A program made the position numbers and the translations under genes. From Tuctoria greenei (lineage: Eukaryota; Streptophyta; Magnoliopsida; Poales; Poaceae): a stretch of DNA of 64,000 bases. Location of the stretch: the NCBI GenBank assembly GCA_036927565.1, contig JAYESD010000005.1, forward strand, positions 153,780,023 through 153,844,022. The letters are read 5' to 3'. Positions 52,261-63,185 of the stretch are shown here, piece by piece. Position 1 is the stretch's first letter. Every line of letters starts with the position of its first letter. A model generated the notes under the pieces. It saw nothing but the letters and a program-made list of their open reading frames with translations. It ran no database searches and was not told the origin of the DNA.

Positions 52261-53458
52261 GATCCTAATTTTCTTCATACGGGCAGTCTACTATAAAGTG
52301 GTCATATTCACCACAATTATAGCATGCCCGCCTCAACTTTGGTCTTGACTTCTCTTTGTATTTTCCTTCACTTGATTTTCCCCCTTCTCTTTTCTTCGTC
52401 ATTTTCTTGAATCTCTTCATAAAGAGGATCATGTCCTCTTCGTCGATGTCGCTGCTCTCATCATCGCTGTCCTCTTCTTGTTGAGCTTCTCGAGCTTCTT
52501 TAGACAAGGGCTTGCAAGTGGACTTCAAAGCGACCCCTTTCTTCTTTGCCGAGGTGAGGTCGGCAATCTCCTTGACATGCTTTGCCTGCTTTTCCATCAT
52601 CTCAAAATTGATGATTTTCCCAAGCAACTCATCCGGGGTCATTTTCTTGTACCCGGGGCTTTCTCTAATCATCGAGCACAAGGTGACATTGCGAGGCATG
52701 AAAGCTCTAAGTATGAGCTTCACCACCTTGTGATCGTTCCACTTCTTGCTTCTGTATGCTCGAACCTTGTTGATGAGCGTCTATAACCGGTTGTACATGT
52801 CTTGTGGCGACTCATCTTCTTCTATGGCGAATCTTCCTAATTTGCCTTCGATCATTTCGATCTTCACTTCTCGCACATGACGATCACCTTCATGTGCGGT
52901 TTGCAATGTATCCTTGATTTATTTCGCAATATCGAGCCCATCTACCTTGGTGAACTCGTCCTGACTTAGAGAGGATGTAATGACTACTGCAGCATGAGCA
53001 TTCCGATGAATTGCTTGCTCTTGACTTGGGGTAAGCTCTTCATCGTCGTCAGGGATACCTATTCCTGTACACACAATGTGCCATAAACTAGGATTGAGTG
53101 AGATCAAGTGCATTTTCATATTTTGCATACACATTGAGTAGTCATTGCCATCAAAGTGTGGGGCTTTTCCAAGGTGAATAGATAGGAAGTGATTATTGTT
53201 AGAATTAAGGCGATCGTAGTTAAAAGGATATCGGGAGTAGTCGGTGTGACTACCCCCCTTCTTCTTCTTCTCGTCCTCGACCTTCACTTTCCCTTTCGAG
53301 AGAGCTTTCTTCCTTAGGAGCGCCTTGAGCTCAAGCGTCTCCTCATCGTCATCCTCGAAGTTCTGGATGGCATCGAGGAGCTTCTCCAATTTTTGAGCTT
53401 TTTCATCTTCAACCTTCTCTTGGTTGAGACTCTTGTGCGCATCCTTCATGTCTGACAT
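52261..53458 (-). pseudogene. E2 gag
   Basis: It starts MSDMKDAHKSLNQEK at 53458. The core has FDGNDYSMCMQNMKMHLISL (Trp to Cys at the conserved MW position), then a stop near 52,919. It continues with MVKLILRAFMPRNVTLCSMI, SPGYKKMTPDELLGKIINFE and the intact knuckle CYNCGEYDHFIVDC. It ends at CPYEEN, where about 1.3 kb present in E4 has been lost, including the gag coiled coil. Confidence 0.85.
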
Positions 53459-53498
53459 ATTCTCTTTGAGCGATTAGTCTCTTGCGAAGAGTCCTTTT

Positions 53499-53508
53499 CT
53501 GATACCAA
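53499..53508 (-). other. E2 primer-binding site
   Basis: TTGGTATCAG on the minus strand follows the 5' LTR end. The next bases differ from E4 (AAAAGG where GAGCAAGG is seen), so the match to tRNA-Met is shortened. Confidence 0.7.
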
Positions 53509-53509
53509 T

Positions 53510-54932
53510 TGAATGTGGCCTAGAGGGGGGTGAATGGGACTTTTTGAAATTTATTCAGAACCTACAACACTTAACAAACTGATCAAATCCCGAGATATCG
53601 GACTAGTCCGGTACAGTGCGGACTAGTCCGGTGCATGTGGACTAAATTAATCATGTTCGATCAATGATTTCAATACAAGCGCAGTATGCAGCAGAATATA
53701 ATATGTAACTTGCAAGTATTGAGTCAATGAAGTTAAGTGTAGTGCAAATTAACTTTGATTTGAATTTTTTAAAGTAAGATGGACAAAATCAATCAAACCC
53801 TAGAATATGATATGAGAAACTTAGGTACAAGTTTGACACACGATTTTTATCCCGTAGTTCGGTTCCCACAGAGACAACCTACGTCCACGTTAAGGAGCCC
53901 ACGAAAGGACCGAGTCTTCACTGACCCTAACCTTATCGAATCGCCACGAATGCCAATTCTTCTTCCACTATCACAAAGGGGCAAATCACCAAGTTCAAGG
54001 GACCTTCTCACAAGTTGAGGGCTCCCCAATACTACAATTGAAACACCACCAAGAACACACTCGTAAGATCAACAATGAAACAACAGGAGTGTGTTAGAGA
54101 TCAAACCCAAGAGCTCAAACGTGTGGAATCGTGTCTCTCCATTGATCTAAAGTGAATCCTCAAGGTATTGATCTTTCTTGCATTGAATTATGTGGAGAGA
54201 TGTGTTTTCTAGGCTCTTGAGGAAGTGACAGCGCAGGGGGTCGAGAGAGTTGATAGTTGGGTCGTGCACATCTATTTATATTATGGTTTTCAAAAGTTAC
54301 CATTAGGGTTTCGAGGGTCCGGACTAGTCTGTGCTGGAGTCCGGACTAGTCCGGTGTGCGGCGTGCAAGAAACCCTAAGTGTGCAGGAATATCGGACTTG
54401 TCTGACTAGGAGCGGACTTGTCCGATTTTAGTCAGAAAGGTTTTCGGACTTGTCCATGGTGATATCGGACTAGTACGGTGTTGTGATACCCTTAGTAAAT
54501 ATAGGACAAGTCCGCACTTGGGGGACTTGTCCGATCTTAGTCAGAGGCATTATCAGGCTAGTTCGGACATTATCGGACTAGTACGGTGGGGACAAGTCCG
54601 CATTGGCTGGACTTGTCCGAACTTGTCCAGAGAGGATATCGGACTAGTTCAGTGTATATCGGACTAGTCCATTTTTCCTGTGAAATGTGAAGTGTGTGAG
54701 TATTTTTATGTTAGAGCTCTTGGGATGTGTTACACCAACACACTCCCTACACAATGATGTATTCTATTTAGCTCTTGAGCTCTTTTCCGAATTGATCCTA
54801 ATTCTCCTTTCTTTTTGGCACTTTCTTCATTCTTTCATTAAAACATGCGATAATCTCAATAATGTGGTTAGGATCTCATTTGTTTGTCATAAATCAACCA
54901 AAACCCACAAGGGGTGCCTAGATGCACTATCA
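53510..54932 (-). repeat. E2 5' LTR (1423 bp)
   Basis: On the minus strand it starts TGATAGTGCATCTAGGC at 54932 (third base onward with one change from TGAAAGTG) and ends GGCCACATTCA at 53510. The dyad array is at 54,316-54,671, upstream of the TATA box at 54273-54280. CCGGG (54933-54937) is the duplication. Confidence 0.9.
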
Positions 54933-55151
54933 CCGGGGCCGCTGGCCACGTGGCATGTTCGGAGCTTCCCTATGGAGGGAGTCAGGTTTGGCCTTGCAAT
55001 ACATGTGGCAGCGCCGGAGCTACCCAAACGAGGGAGGTGGGTCCAGTGCTGCGGGACACATGGAGCCTTCAAAAGTCTTCAACTTGGACAGGTGGAACTC
55101 TTTGGATTTTCTTGCGGTATCGTGGGGTACTCGGTGCGCAGGGTACCGATA
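54933..55151 (-). repeat. E1 5' LTR, distal part
   Basis: It completes the LTR begun at 21882-22499 and matches 4261-4479 of the 3' LTR. CACGTG is at 54947. On the minus strand the LTR starts TATCGGTACCCTGCG at 55151, with TA where the 3' LTR has TG. The GGTGG duplication follows. Confidence 0.9.
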
Positions 55152-55156
55152 GGTGG
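55152..55156. repeat. E1 target-site duplication, right copy
   Basis: GGTGG equals 3641-3645 and closes the 51.5-kb nest. Confidence 0.9.
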
Positions 55157-57983
55157 AATCAAAACCACTTTTGTAATCAAGGAGGATATGTGGATTGCAA
55201 TGGATTTAAGTTCGACTAGCCTAACTTGAAGTATCTTGTCCATGGCCAAGCAAGAAATCAAGACAACATTTACAAGAAGCTCTTGGCCAAGGACAAAAAA
55301 CTTAAAGAGCATTCAAGATCCAAGATGTCCAACAATCACTTGTTGGGATTCCTACCTTTCGACCAAGCCCGTGCAACCTAAAGCAAGTGACATTATGGAT
55401 GAAGCATTTCTTGTTTGATTGTGGAGTCCACATGTCATCAAGCCAAAGGAAGTCTTTGATCCATGATCAAAGTGTCGGTTAACTGAAAGGAATATCAAGA
55501 AGGTCGAAGTGACACCCTTAAAGAAGGACAAGCCTCACCATTCTCATGAGAGAATATCTTCAAGAGAAAAAAGCCATCACTACATCAACAACTCTTCCTC
55601 AAGATGACGGAAAGGATAGGGCCATCATGTGGTCCACATGTCCAACTGACATACCAAAGGAGATTTGGAATGTCAATCAAGAGAAGTTGTCCACATCTTC
55701 AACTCCAGGATCGGACTTCAAAGAAATTCGATGAGTCCTTGGCAATAGATTAATTGGTAGTTATCTCATATTTGATTTCCCAATTGCATATTTGAAATTC
55801 CCATCAATATTTTCATTTGCATTTAGCATGTTTGAATTTTCATACTTGCATGTTGGAAAATAAAATTTTCAACCATCATTAAACTAATATTTTGAATTAG
55901 GAAATAAATTTAATTGGATATGAACCTTGGGCATAACCACTTGAAATCATCTTCCTAATTCAATCCAAAAATACTTCTCTTGATATTCAAAGAATTTGTA
56001 AGTTGTTTCAACTTGGGCAAAAAAATTTGACGAGGGTACAACATGCTTTTGAGCTAACACAACCCGTTTTCAAGTTGTTTTGTTTGTTCTTGATTTTAGT
56101 GCAGCTAGGACAAAATTTGTAAAGAGGTTGGAAGGCCTCTCAAGCACATATCCCTCCATCGATCTCATTTTGAGTTCATGGTGGAGGAATGCTCAAGATG
56201 GTGACCCAATGGAGGAACAGGATGAAGCTCATTCAACTCAGACCTTAACTTGGTATAAGGCATTGAACATGAAGGCTACACCAAAATTCATGGTTGTAAG
56301 TTTCTCACACAACGACCTTCAACCCGAACTGCTCTTCAATTGAGGTACAAGTTTAAAATTTTTTGTCGTTTGACTTGCATTAGGATTGAATGATTTTTGC
56401 TTACATAGGTAAGGAAAGTTCACACCTTCTAATCATTCAATTCTTATGCGTCCTCACAAGAGTATGTGTTGGCATTGCTCTTTTTGATTTTTCAAAAAGG
56501 AATGTCACTTTACTTAGGAGTAAATTTAAACAGGTACCTAGAGTTTCATAAGCATTGCTAAAATTGACTTAGACAATTTCTGCCTAGGCAATGCTTACGG
56601 AATGACTTAATGGTTGAATTGGCATGTAGCAACCTGGGAATAGTGATGTTTGATATTCATTCATGCTATGATCACCAAATTTCAAATTCCGAGTCAAGAA
56701 ATTAAAAATATTCAGGATGATGAAATTGAGAATCTTGTTTGTCATAATCCACTGATTATATTTGCTTTTGTAAAAAGCTAGGATGGTTAGAAATTTTACA
56801 AGCTGAAGGGATCCATATTGTGTATTTATGTGAGACCTATGTGTGTTGAATACATTGGCTATGATGATAAAGTCTTGAATACTACTAAAATACCTGTCTC
56901 AACAAGGTCCGTCTCTAGGTCTGAGCTCCTGCAAGGTCCGACAATAGGTCCAACTTGTTTTGGGTAGCTCCGGCAAGGTCCGACGTAAGGTCCGACTTAT
57001 TTTGGCTAGGTCCGACTTCTTTGTCTAGGTCTGACTTATTTTGGCTAGATCCGACTTGTTTTGGTTAGGTCCAACTTCTTTGTCTAGCTCTGACTTGCTA
57101 TGGCTAGGTCCGACATGTTTTTGCTAGCTCCGGCGCTAAGTTCGACTAGCTTTGGTAAGCTCCGGTGCTAGTTCTGACTAGCTTTGGTTAGCTCTGGCGC
57201 TAGATCCTGCTAGCTTTGGTAAGCTCTAGTTCAAGGTCCGGTTAGCTTTGGTAAGGATTGGTGCTAGATTGCAATAGTTCTACTTTTACCTTGGAATGTT
57301 TCAAACTTGATTTACACTTAGAAAGTTTGCTTAGTATTTTTTACTAAGTTTTTGATGTGTTTTGGATGTTATCATTTTTCTATGGTTTGAACCATGCTTT
57401 ATGAGGTGCTCACGTAAGATGTTGTGGTTTCAGAACAAAGGTGAGTCAAGTCGAGGACTTGTACTTGGAAGTATTGGTTATTTATTCATGTGCAGGTGTT
57501 GCTTGAGTTCAAGACATGGCTGGTGACAGGATCCATTGAACTAGTCCTAGGGATAAGATGAGGTTCAACAACCAAGTTCGGGAGGAATTGTGGTTGAGTT
57601 GATCGGGAGGTTGCCTAGCATGTTCGAATCAAGAGCAATGTATATTAAGGTATCGTGGATGTCGTTGGAAGATGTTTGCACGTGTGCATGAAAAGCATGG
57701 ACGTGGATACATGGTTCCAAGGTGTGATGAAGAGAAGTGGATGTAAAGAATTGGTCAAAAAAGTCCAACTGACTAGGTTATGGACTCAGGCTACAACTGA
57801 GTCGTGTTTGACTCAAATATGGAAAGATTTGAGTTGGTTATAATAGGTTTTCTTGTGGATTACAAAGTTGAGTTGTTTTTAGGAATGTGGGATACTTTTA
57901 TAAGGTGTTTATAAGTCTTAATATTGCTTCTATTTGCGTATAGAAGGGTCTTGAGCAGTTATAGAAAGTTTGAGTAGAAATTG
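55157..57983. other. Unassigned sequence, right half of the E1 target, with short repeats
   Basis: No domain is recognised. Small ORFs (55546-55734, 56080-56343) have no motif I know. A segment at 56,630-56,835 is a diverged direct copy of 62,478-62,680 in E7. From 56,910 to 57,262 there is an array of about 20-22 bp words such as TAGGTCCGACTTGTTTTGGC and GGTAAGCTCCGG. AT-rich text at 55,740-55,980 has no clear role. The region reads like old repeat-derived DNA. Confidence 0.55.
56910..57262. repeat. Degenerate ~21-bp GGTCCGAC minisatellite
   Basis: More than a dozen units follow TAGGTCCGACTT, then GTTTTGGC, with later units changing to TAGCTCCGGCGC then TAGCTTTGG. The period wavers between about 19 and 23 bp. 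It is not inside any element limits I could define. Confidence 0.7.
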
Positions 57984-58639
57984 TGTAGGATACGAGTCCT
58001 AGTTTGATTTGGATTGGCCTCATGGCTGGTTATATAAGCAATGGAGGTCAGAGATCGTGGTGCACGGATTTTGGGCTGTTCCTCTTGTGTTCTATTGAAT
58101 AAACATTGTAGTTTAAAGGAACTTTTGTGCCTTGTTCGCCCGACTTGTTTCAAACAAGCTTTTCTCATCAAGTTTATGTATAGCACTACCTTGCTTTGGT
58201 GGTTTTATCATAACCTAAGTTTTACAGATCCAATTGACGTTATTATTTTTATGTTGTCTTCAAAACTTGATTATCTATCATCTGTAAAAATTTCACAGTC
58301 AATGGATTTGTGGTTTTAGATCTACACGAGTTTCTTTGCAGTGCGGCAGATCTGTTTTTCTCGGGTAGAATAAATTGACCTTTGTTCAATCTTTCAATCA
58401 TAACTTGAGTTTTTCTTGATTGATTTTCGTGGTTCTTTTTGTGATGTCTTCGTGACGTGATTATCCACTATCTATACAGGTTTTTTCATAATGGATCACT
58501 ATGAGATTAGTCACACACACAATTTCTTTAACAGATCAATTTTTTGCCGAGGGGTTTTCGTTGCTTCCGCTGAAAAAGTTGTAATCTACCATTCACCCCT
58601 CCCCCTCTGGTAGATTTTCACATGCTCTTCAATCCTACA
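57984..58639 (+). repeat. E7 5' LTR (about 656 bp)
   Basis: The end is firm: AATCCTACA at 58639 followed two bases later by TGGTATCAGAGCC. The start is inferred from the inverted match TGTAGGAT (57984) to ATCCTACA (58639). A TATATAAG box is at 58031-58038 and AATAAA at 58,099, so U3 is short. No second LTR is available to confirm it. Confidence 0.6.
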
Positions 58640-58641
58640 AT

Positions 58642-58655
58642 TGGTATCAGAGCCA
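58642..58655 (+). other. E7 primer-binding site (initiator tRNA-Met type)
   Basis: TGGTATCAGAGCCA follows the LTR by two bases, the Ty1/copia pattern, as in E4. Confidence 0.85.
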
Positions 58656-58679
58656 CGGTGTTCTAATCTTTGAGATGTA

Positions 58680-60640
58680 AGCACGTGTTTCAAATAATCA
58701 TCAAAGAGAAATACTCCGCCAAACCTTGTGTGTTTAGTGGTATTGATTTTCAGGTTTGGAAGGCACGCATGGAAGCTTTCATCCAGGCGTAATGCTTTGC
58801 AATATGAGAAAAGGTGTACAAGCCTTACGAAGTGCTGCCAAACATTATGTTACAGCTACAAATCTAAGAGATGTCGACAACAACAACAAGGCTCGGAACT
58901 TGATCATACAAGGACTAACTCAAAGCGACTTCGACCTTGTTGCTCACCTCCAATCTGCGTACGATGTTTGGAAAGCTCTATGTGATTACAACGAAGGATC
59001 CAACATGATGAAGGAGGTAAGGCAAGACATGTTCAAAAAGGAGTCCATGCATTTTGAGATGCAACCAGGTGAGTCCATCGACGACCTCTTTGCTCGCTTT
59101 AGTAAAATTCTCAGCAACTTGCGTAGCGTCAATGTTAATTTTTCAGATGCTGAGACTGCTAGGCAATCACTAAGTGCATTAGACATGTCAATTTGGGAGA
59201 TGAAAGTCACATCTATTCGTGAATCTACTGTCATGAGTACACTTACTTTAGATGTTCTGTATTCTAAATTGAAAACTCATGAAATTGACATAATCTCACG
59301 TAAGAACCACAACAAGTCTCTTGCATTTGTTTCTCAATGTGACATGCCTAGCTCCATCAAATCTTCATCTTGTGGAACACTTGCTTTGTTGTCCTCTCTA
59401 ACCCACGAACAGATTAAAGAGTTTCTAGAGGAGTAACTTGCACTCATATCTACTCGATTCTCAAAAGCATTGCAAAATGTGAGAACTAGAAGGAGAGAGA
59501 GTGTCGGACCTCAATGATGCTTCAAAAGTGGTAAGACAGGACATTTTCGCATGGATTACCCTAACCTTTCAGCTACTACTTCCCGTGATGAAAAGCAAAC
59601 AAGGACGAAGCACTCCTCTACAAAAAACAAAAAGAAAAAGAAGGATTTTACAGGACGCCAATTAATAAATAGTTTTATCTCCGCACTTCAAGAACTTGGC
59701 TCGAGTGATGTGGACATCAGAAGTGACGAAGATGAAGATGATTTGGTAAACTTGTGATTCATGGCGGGCAAGTCAAGATGAAGTATGGAGGAGGAAGAAC
59801 ACAACAGTGACAATGAAGAGGTATGTCCTACTTGCGAAGAAATGTGTGATGCTATTTCTCGTGCCACTGTTACAGTTAAGAAAAAGGACAAAAAGCTTAG
59901 GGACAATGCTGATAAAATTGAGTCACTAGAATCTGAAATTAATCGTTTGAAATCTTTGATTCCTAGTGATGATTCTTTTTCCTCATGTGATTTAATATAT
60001 GAGAAATTGTCCTCTCTAAGAAGTGCACACACATCCACACTTTATAAACATGAGTTAGAAATTGAAAGAACAAAGTGCTTGTTGCACTTAATGATAAAAA
60101 CTTGAAAGATGCTAACTGTTCTACAATTGATTTGCATTGTTCTACTTGTGATGATCTTGATAAGAAACTACATGATGCTATGGATGAAATTTTTATTTTG
60201 AACAATGCTTTACATGCTCATGAAGTTAAAAATTGTTCTAATTGCAAATTAGAAGGAAAAACTTCATGTGAAAATTTTCTTGATTTGTCCAATAAACTTG
60301 ATGACATGCACAGTACATTAGATCGGTTTTGTAATACAAATAAGAACTTAAACTTGGTGTTGAATTCTTCCAAGTCTTGCAATGATAAAACTGGTGTAGG
60401 TTTTGATTATCATGCTCATGCTAAGGCACATCTACCTAAAATTGTTATGTCATTAGGAAGTGGTTTGATTGAAACAGTTCCTAAATAAAAAGAAGTGGTT
60501 TTCAAATCTGCAGGGGTGCTGTCTCATTTAGCTTCTAATAAACATGTTGCTTGCTCATCTAGACATGAACACAAAGTTATATTTCATTGTACCCACTGTG
60601 GTAGAGATGGTCATGTTATAGATTTTTGTTATATAGTAGC
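58680..60640 (+). pseudogene. E7 gag
   Basis: A copia gag of the UBN2 type. FSGIDFQVWKARMEAFIQA (58,734-58,790) ends in a stop. After a frame change near 58,850 come TATNLRDVDNNNKARNLIIQ and GLTQSDFDLVAHLQSAYDVW, then MKEVRQDMFKKESMHFEMQP. A first knuckle at 59,518-59,559 reads CFKSGKTGHFRMDY, with two Cys lost. A coiled-coil tract follows (KKKDKKLRDNADKIESLESE). A second knuckle near 60,590-60,632, CTHCGRDGHVIDFC, is intact. Stops occur near 59,435, 59,755 and 60,486. Confidence 0.8.
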
Positions 60641-60892
60641 TAAACAATAGAAAAAGGAAAGAATGCAAGCTAGATCTCAGAACTATCATGCAATAGCTAA
60701 ACCAAATATCAAGAACATGCAACCTGCTGTTATGAGTCAAAAACATGCTAAGTTTGCTCTCAGACATACTGTTTTTTATGCTACACATGTAACACCTTGT
60801 AAGTTAGTAGTTGGGTACAAAAATCCGCAAACTTTGGCTCATAAACCTGTTGTTTTGTCTCAGCTTCGCATGTTTTTCCTGCTGCACGTCGT

Positions 60893-62520
60893 GTGACTCA
60901 GTACTGGATTCCTAAATACCTTTTGACTAACCCCAATATTGAGTCATTGACATATTGTGCTTCTATGTGGGTTACACGTTTGAGGAAGGAGAACATTTGG
61001 ATTGTGGATTCAGGTTGCTCACGCCACATGACTGGTAACAAAGATTGGTTCTCCTCCCTATCTTTTGTGTCACGTGTAGAGAATGCTACTTTTGCTGATA
61101 ATTCTTCAACTCCTATAATTGCTAAAGGTTCGGTTAGAGTAAATAATCACTACACTTTGAAGGATGTGCCACTTGTTAAAAATTTGAAATACAACTTGCT
61201 TTCTGTTTCACAATTGCTAGATGAAAATCTGGAAATTATTTTCACTAAAAAATTGCTGCAAGGTTGTAGATTCAAACAATGAGCTTATTCTTAACATGTC
61301 TCGGTTTGGAAGAGTTTTTAAAGCTGATTTTGATATGTCATCCTCTAAGCATAGGTGTCTAGTTGCTAATGAGTCAAAGGACTTATATTTTTGGCATCTT
61401 AGACTTGGTCATGTAGGCTTTGATCATCTAACACGTGTTAGTGCTCTTGATCGTATACGTGGGTTGCCTAAGCTTAAAGGGGACAAAGAAATTGTGTGCT
61501 CTTCTTGTAGACATGCTAAGATGGTTTCAGGTTCACATGCTCCACTCACAATGACCATAAAAACTGAACAGGGTCAACTTTTGCACATTGACAACGTAGG
61601 ACCTTCACGTGTTCAATCCTTCGGAGCTAAATGGTTTGTTATTGTGATTGTTGATGACTATTCTAGATACTCTTGGGTTTACTTTATGGCATCAAAGAAG
61701 GAAGATTGTAGTCACTTTAGAACTTTATTTCTTAGATTATCAATTGATCACCCAGGATCTTTAAAAGAAATTAGAAGTGATAACGAAACCGAATTTAAAA
61801 ATCAATCGTTTGATCACTTTTGTGCTGAAAATGGAATAGATCACTAATTTCCTTCACCTTATGTACCTCAACAAAATGGTGTTGTAGAAAGAAAGAACAG
61901 AACCTTAGTTGATATGGCTAGGAATATGCTTGATGAATATCAAACTCCTAAAAAATTTTGGGCAGATGCAATTGCACCGCTTGTTATGTCTCAAACCGTG
62001 TTTTCTTGCGTGCTAAGCTAGAAAAAAACATCATATGAACTTCGGTTTGGAAATAGGCCTAGTGTCACACACTTTTGAGTCTTTGGTTGCAAATGCTTTG
62101 TTAAGAAACATGGTAATCTTGATAAATTTGAACCTAGATCAGTTGATGGCATGATTCTTGGTTATCCATCTCATACTAGAGGCTACCGTGTGCTTTTAAT
62201 TGATACTAACAAAATTGTGGAGACTTGTGAGGTTTCTTTGACGAAGCTAGCCCAGATAATAGCTCTAATATTGCAGGTCCAGATCCATATTAGCAAGGGG
62301 AGAGTATTTTTATCAAAGAAGATGAAGAAGTGGTATTGCTGCCCGAAAATTCAGAAACAAATGACGTTGATCACGCTGTTTATTTTGCACCACTACCAGC
62401 ACCAACAATTGCTGCAGCTGATTCAGATCATCCTCGAGCCACAAGCTCTTCAATCCGTGATGAACATGAAGAAGAAGGACCTAGGAATAGTGATGTCCAA
62501 AATTCATTCATGCTTGTATC
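60893..62520 (+). pseudogene. E7 protease and integrase
   Basis: The protease active site is IWIVDSGCSRHMTGNKDWFS (about 60,995-61,055). The frame is lost near 61,250. Integrase resumes with YFWHLRLGHVGFDHLTRVSA and CSSCRHAKMVS, and the core LLHIDNVGPSRVQ, IRSDNETEFKN (Gly to Glu). A TAA follows GIDH near 61,845, where Gln is expected. Past it the text still reads QQNGVVERKNRTLVDMARNM, so the last catalytic residue is present. The integrase end, MILGYPSHTRGYRVLL, is at 62,151. No RT follows. Confidence 0.8.
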
Positions 62521-63185
62521 ACTAAATTTTAAATTCCTAGGCAAGAAACTAAAAATGTTCATGAGGATAAAATTGAGAATCTTGTTTGTCATAATCCACA
62601 TGATAATATTTTCTCTTGTAAAAATCTATTATGGTCAGAAATTTTACAAGATGAAGGGATCGATATAGTTTATATCACTTGCATTGCTATGAGTAGGAGC
62701 TTTAGAAAATGTGCAAATTTATTTATCCATAAAGTCCTGCTCTTATCAGTGAATCACACATTGTTCATGGATACACATGAAATTGGACCCAATGCATCTT
62801 TGATTTTACTTCCCCGTACGTAAAATGAAGATTTGGTTACCTAACCCGAAAGTTCATTTGTATAAGTATCGGGAGCTAACCATCCCTCTCTATCATAGAG
62901 AGAAAGTTTGCAGAAGTAATACTATTGTGCAGGCATTGTAAAATCCGATTGTTCAAAACCCTAAGAGGATTCCATTTCAACATCTCTTGGCCAAGGAGTA
63001 AATTAGGATGGTTGTCACCTATCGAAAATTAAGCTCGAAGGCAATTCATAACTATAAAAGGACAGAGATTTGACATGGAAACCCTCTATGAGCAACCAGT
63101 GGGCTGCTATGAATATGTGAGAACATTATGCTCTTAACTATTCTAAAGCACTCATTCAAGCTCAAGGGGATTGCTACCATCATTA
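62521..63185. other. E7 downstream sequence, no recognised gene
   Basis: One frame from about 62,530 to 62,820 (ENLVCHNPHDNIFSC) is open for roughly 95 codons, but has no known domain. Its first 200 bp match 56,630-56,835. The rest shows nothing I can name. Confidence 0.5.

Larger units (their letters stand above)
22500..54932 (-). mobile_element. E2: SIRE-type Ty1/copia element, minus strand
   Basis: E2 lies inside the 5' LTR of E1, flanked by CTGGG (22495-22499) and CCGGG (54933-54937), which differ by one transition. Its own sequence is about 9.7 kb. The 5' LTR (54932 to 53510) is followed by a tRNA-Met-type primer site, gag (53458 to 52261), pol (52260 to 49140), an extra ORF (48493 to 46931), a polypurine tract and the 3' LTR. 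The 3' LTR was later split by E3. A deletion removes the protease active site, so it depends on other copies. Confidence 0.9.
3646..55151 (-). mobile_element. E1: outer Tat-lineage Ty3/gypsy element carrying the whole nest
   Basis: The element runs from its 5' LTR (55151 down to 54933, then 22499 to 21882) through gag, protease and RT (21845 to 18476), RNase H and integrase (11445 to 9703), an antisense gene (about 5054-8290, plus strand) and the 3' LTR (4479 to 3646). It is split by the Tekay element E5 with its assembly gap, and by SIRE element E2. Flanking GGTGG copies define its ends. The Tat assignment rests on the antisense gene, the CPIH-type gag knuckle and a second RNase H. Many frameshifts show that it is old and cannot move unaided. 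Confidence 0.9.

Noticed and set aside
55236..56343. Possible host exons in the stretch right of the nest
   Set aside because: The ORFs are short, in different frames, with no domain or convincing splice pattern.
62530..62820. A new gene in the frame reading ENLVCHNPHDNIFSC
   Set aside because: About 95 codons, without a domain. The 56,630 copy of the same text has lost the frame, so coding is not supported.
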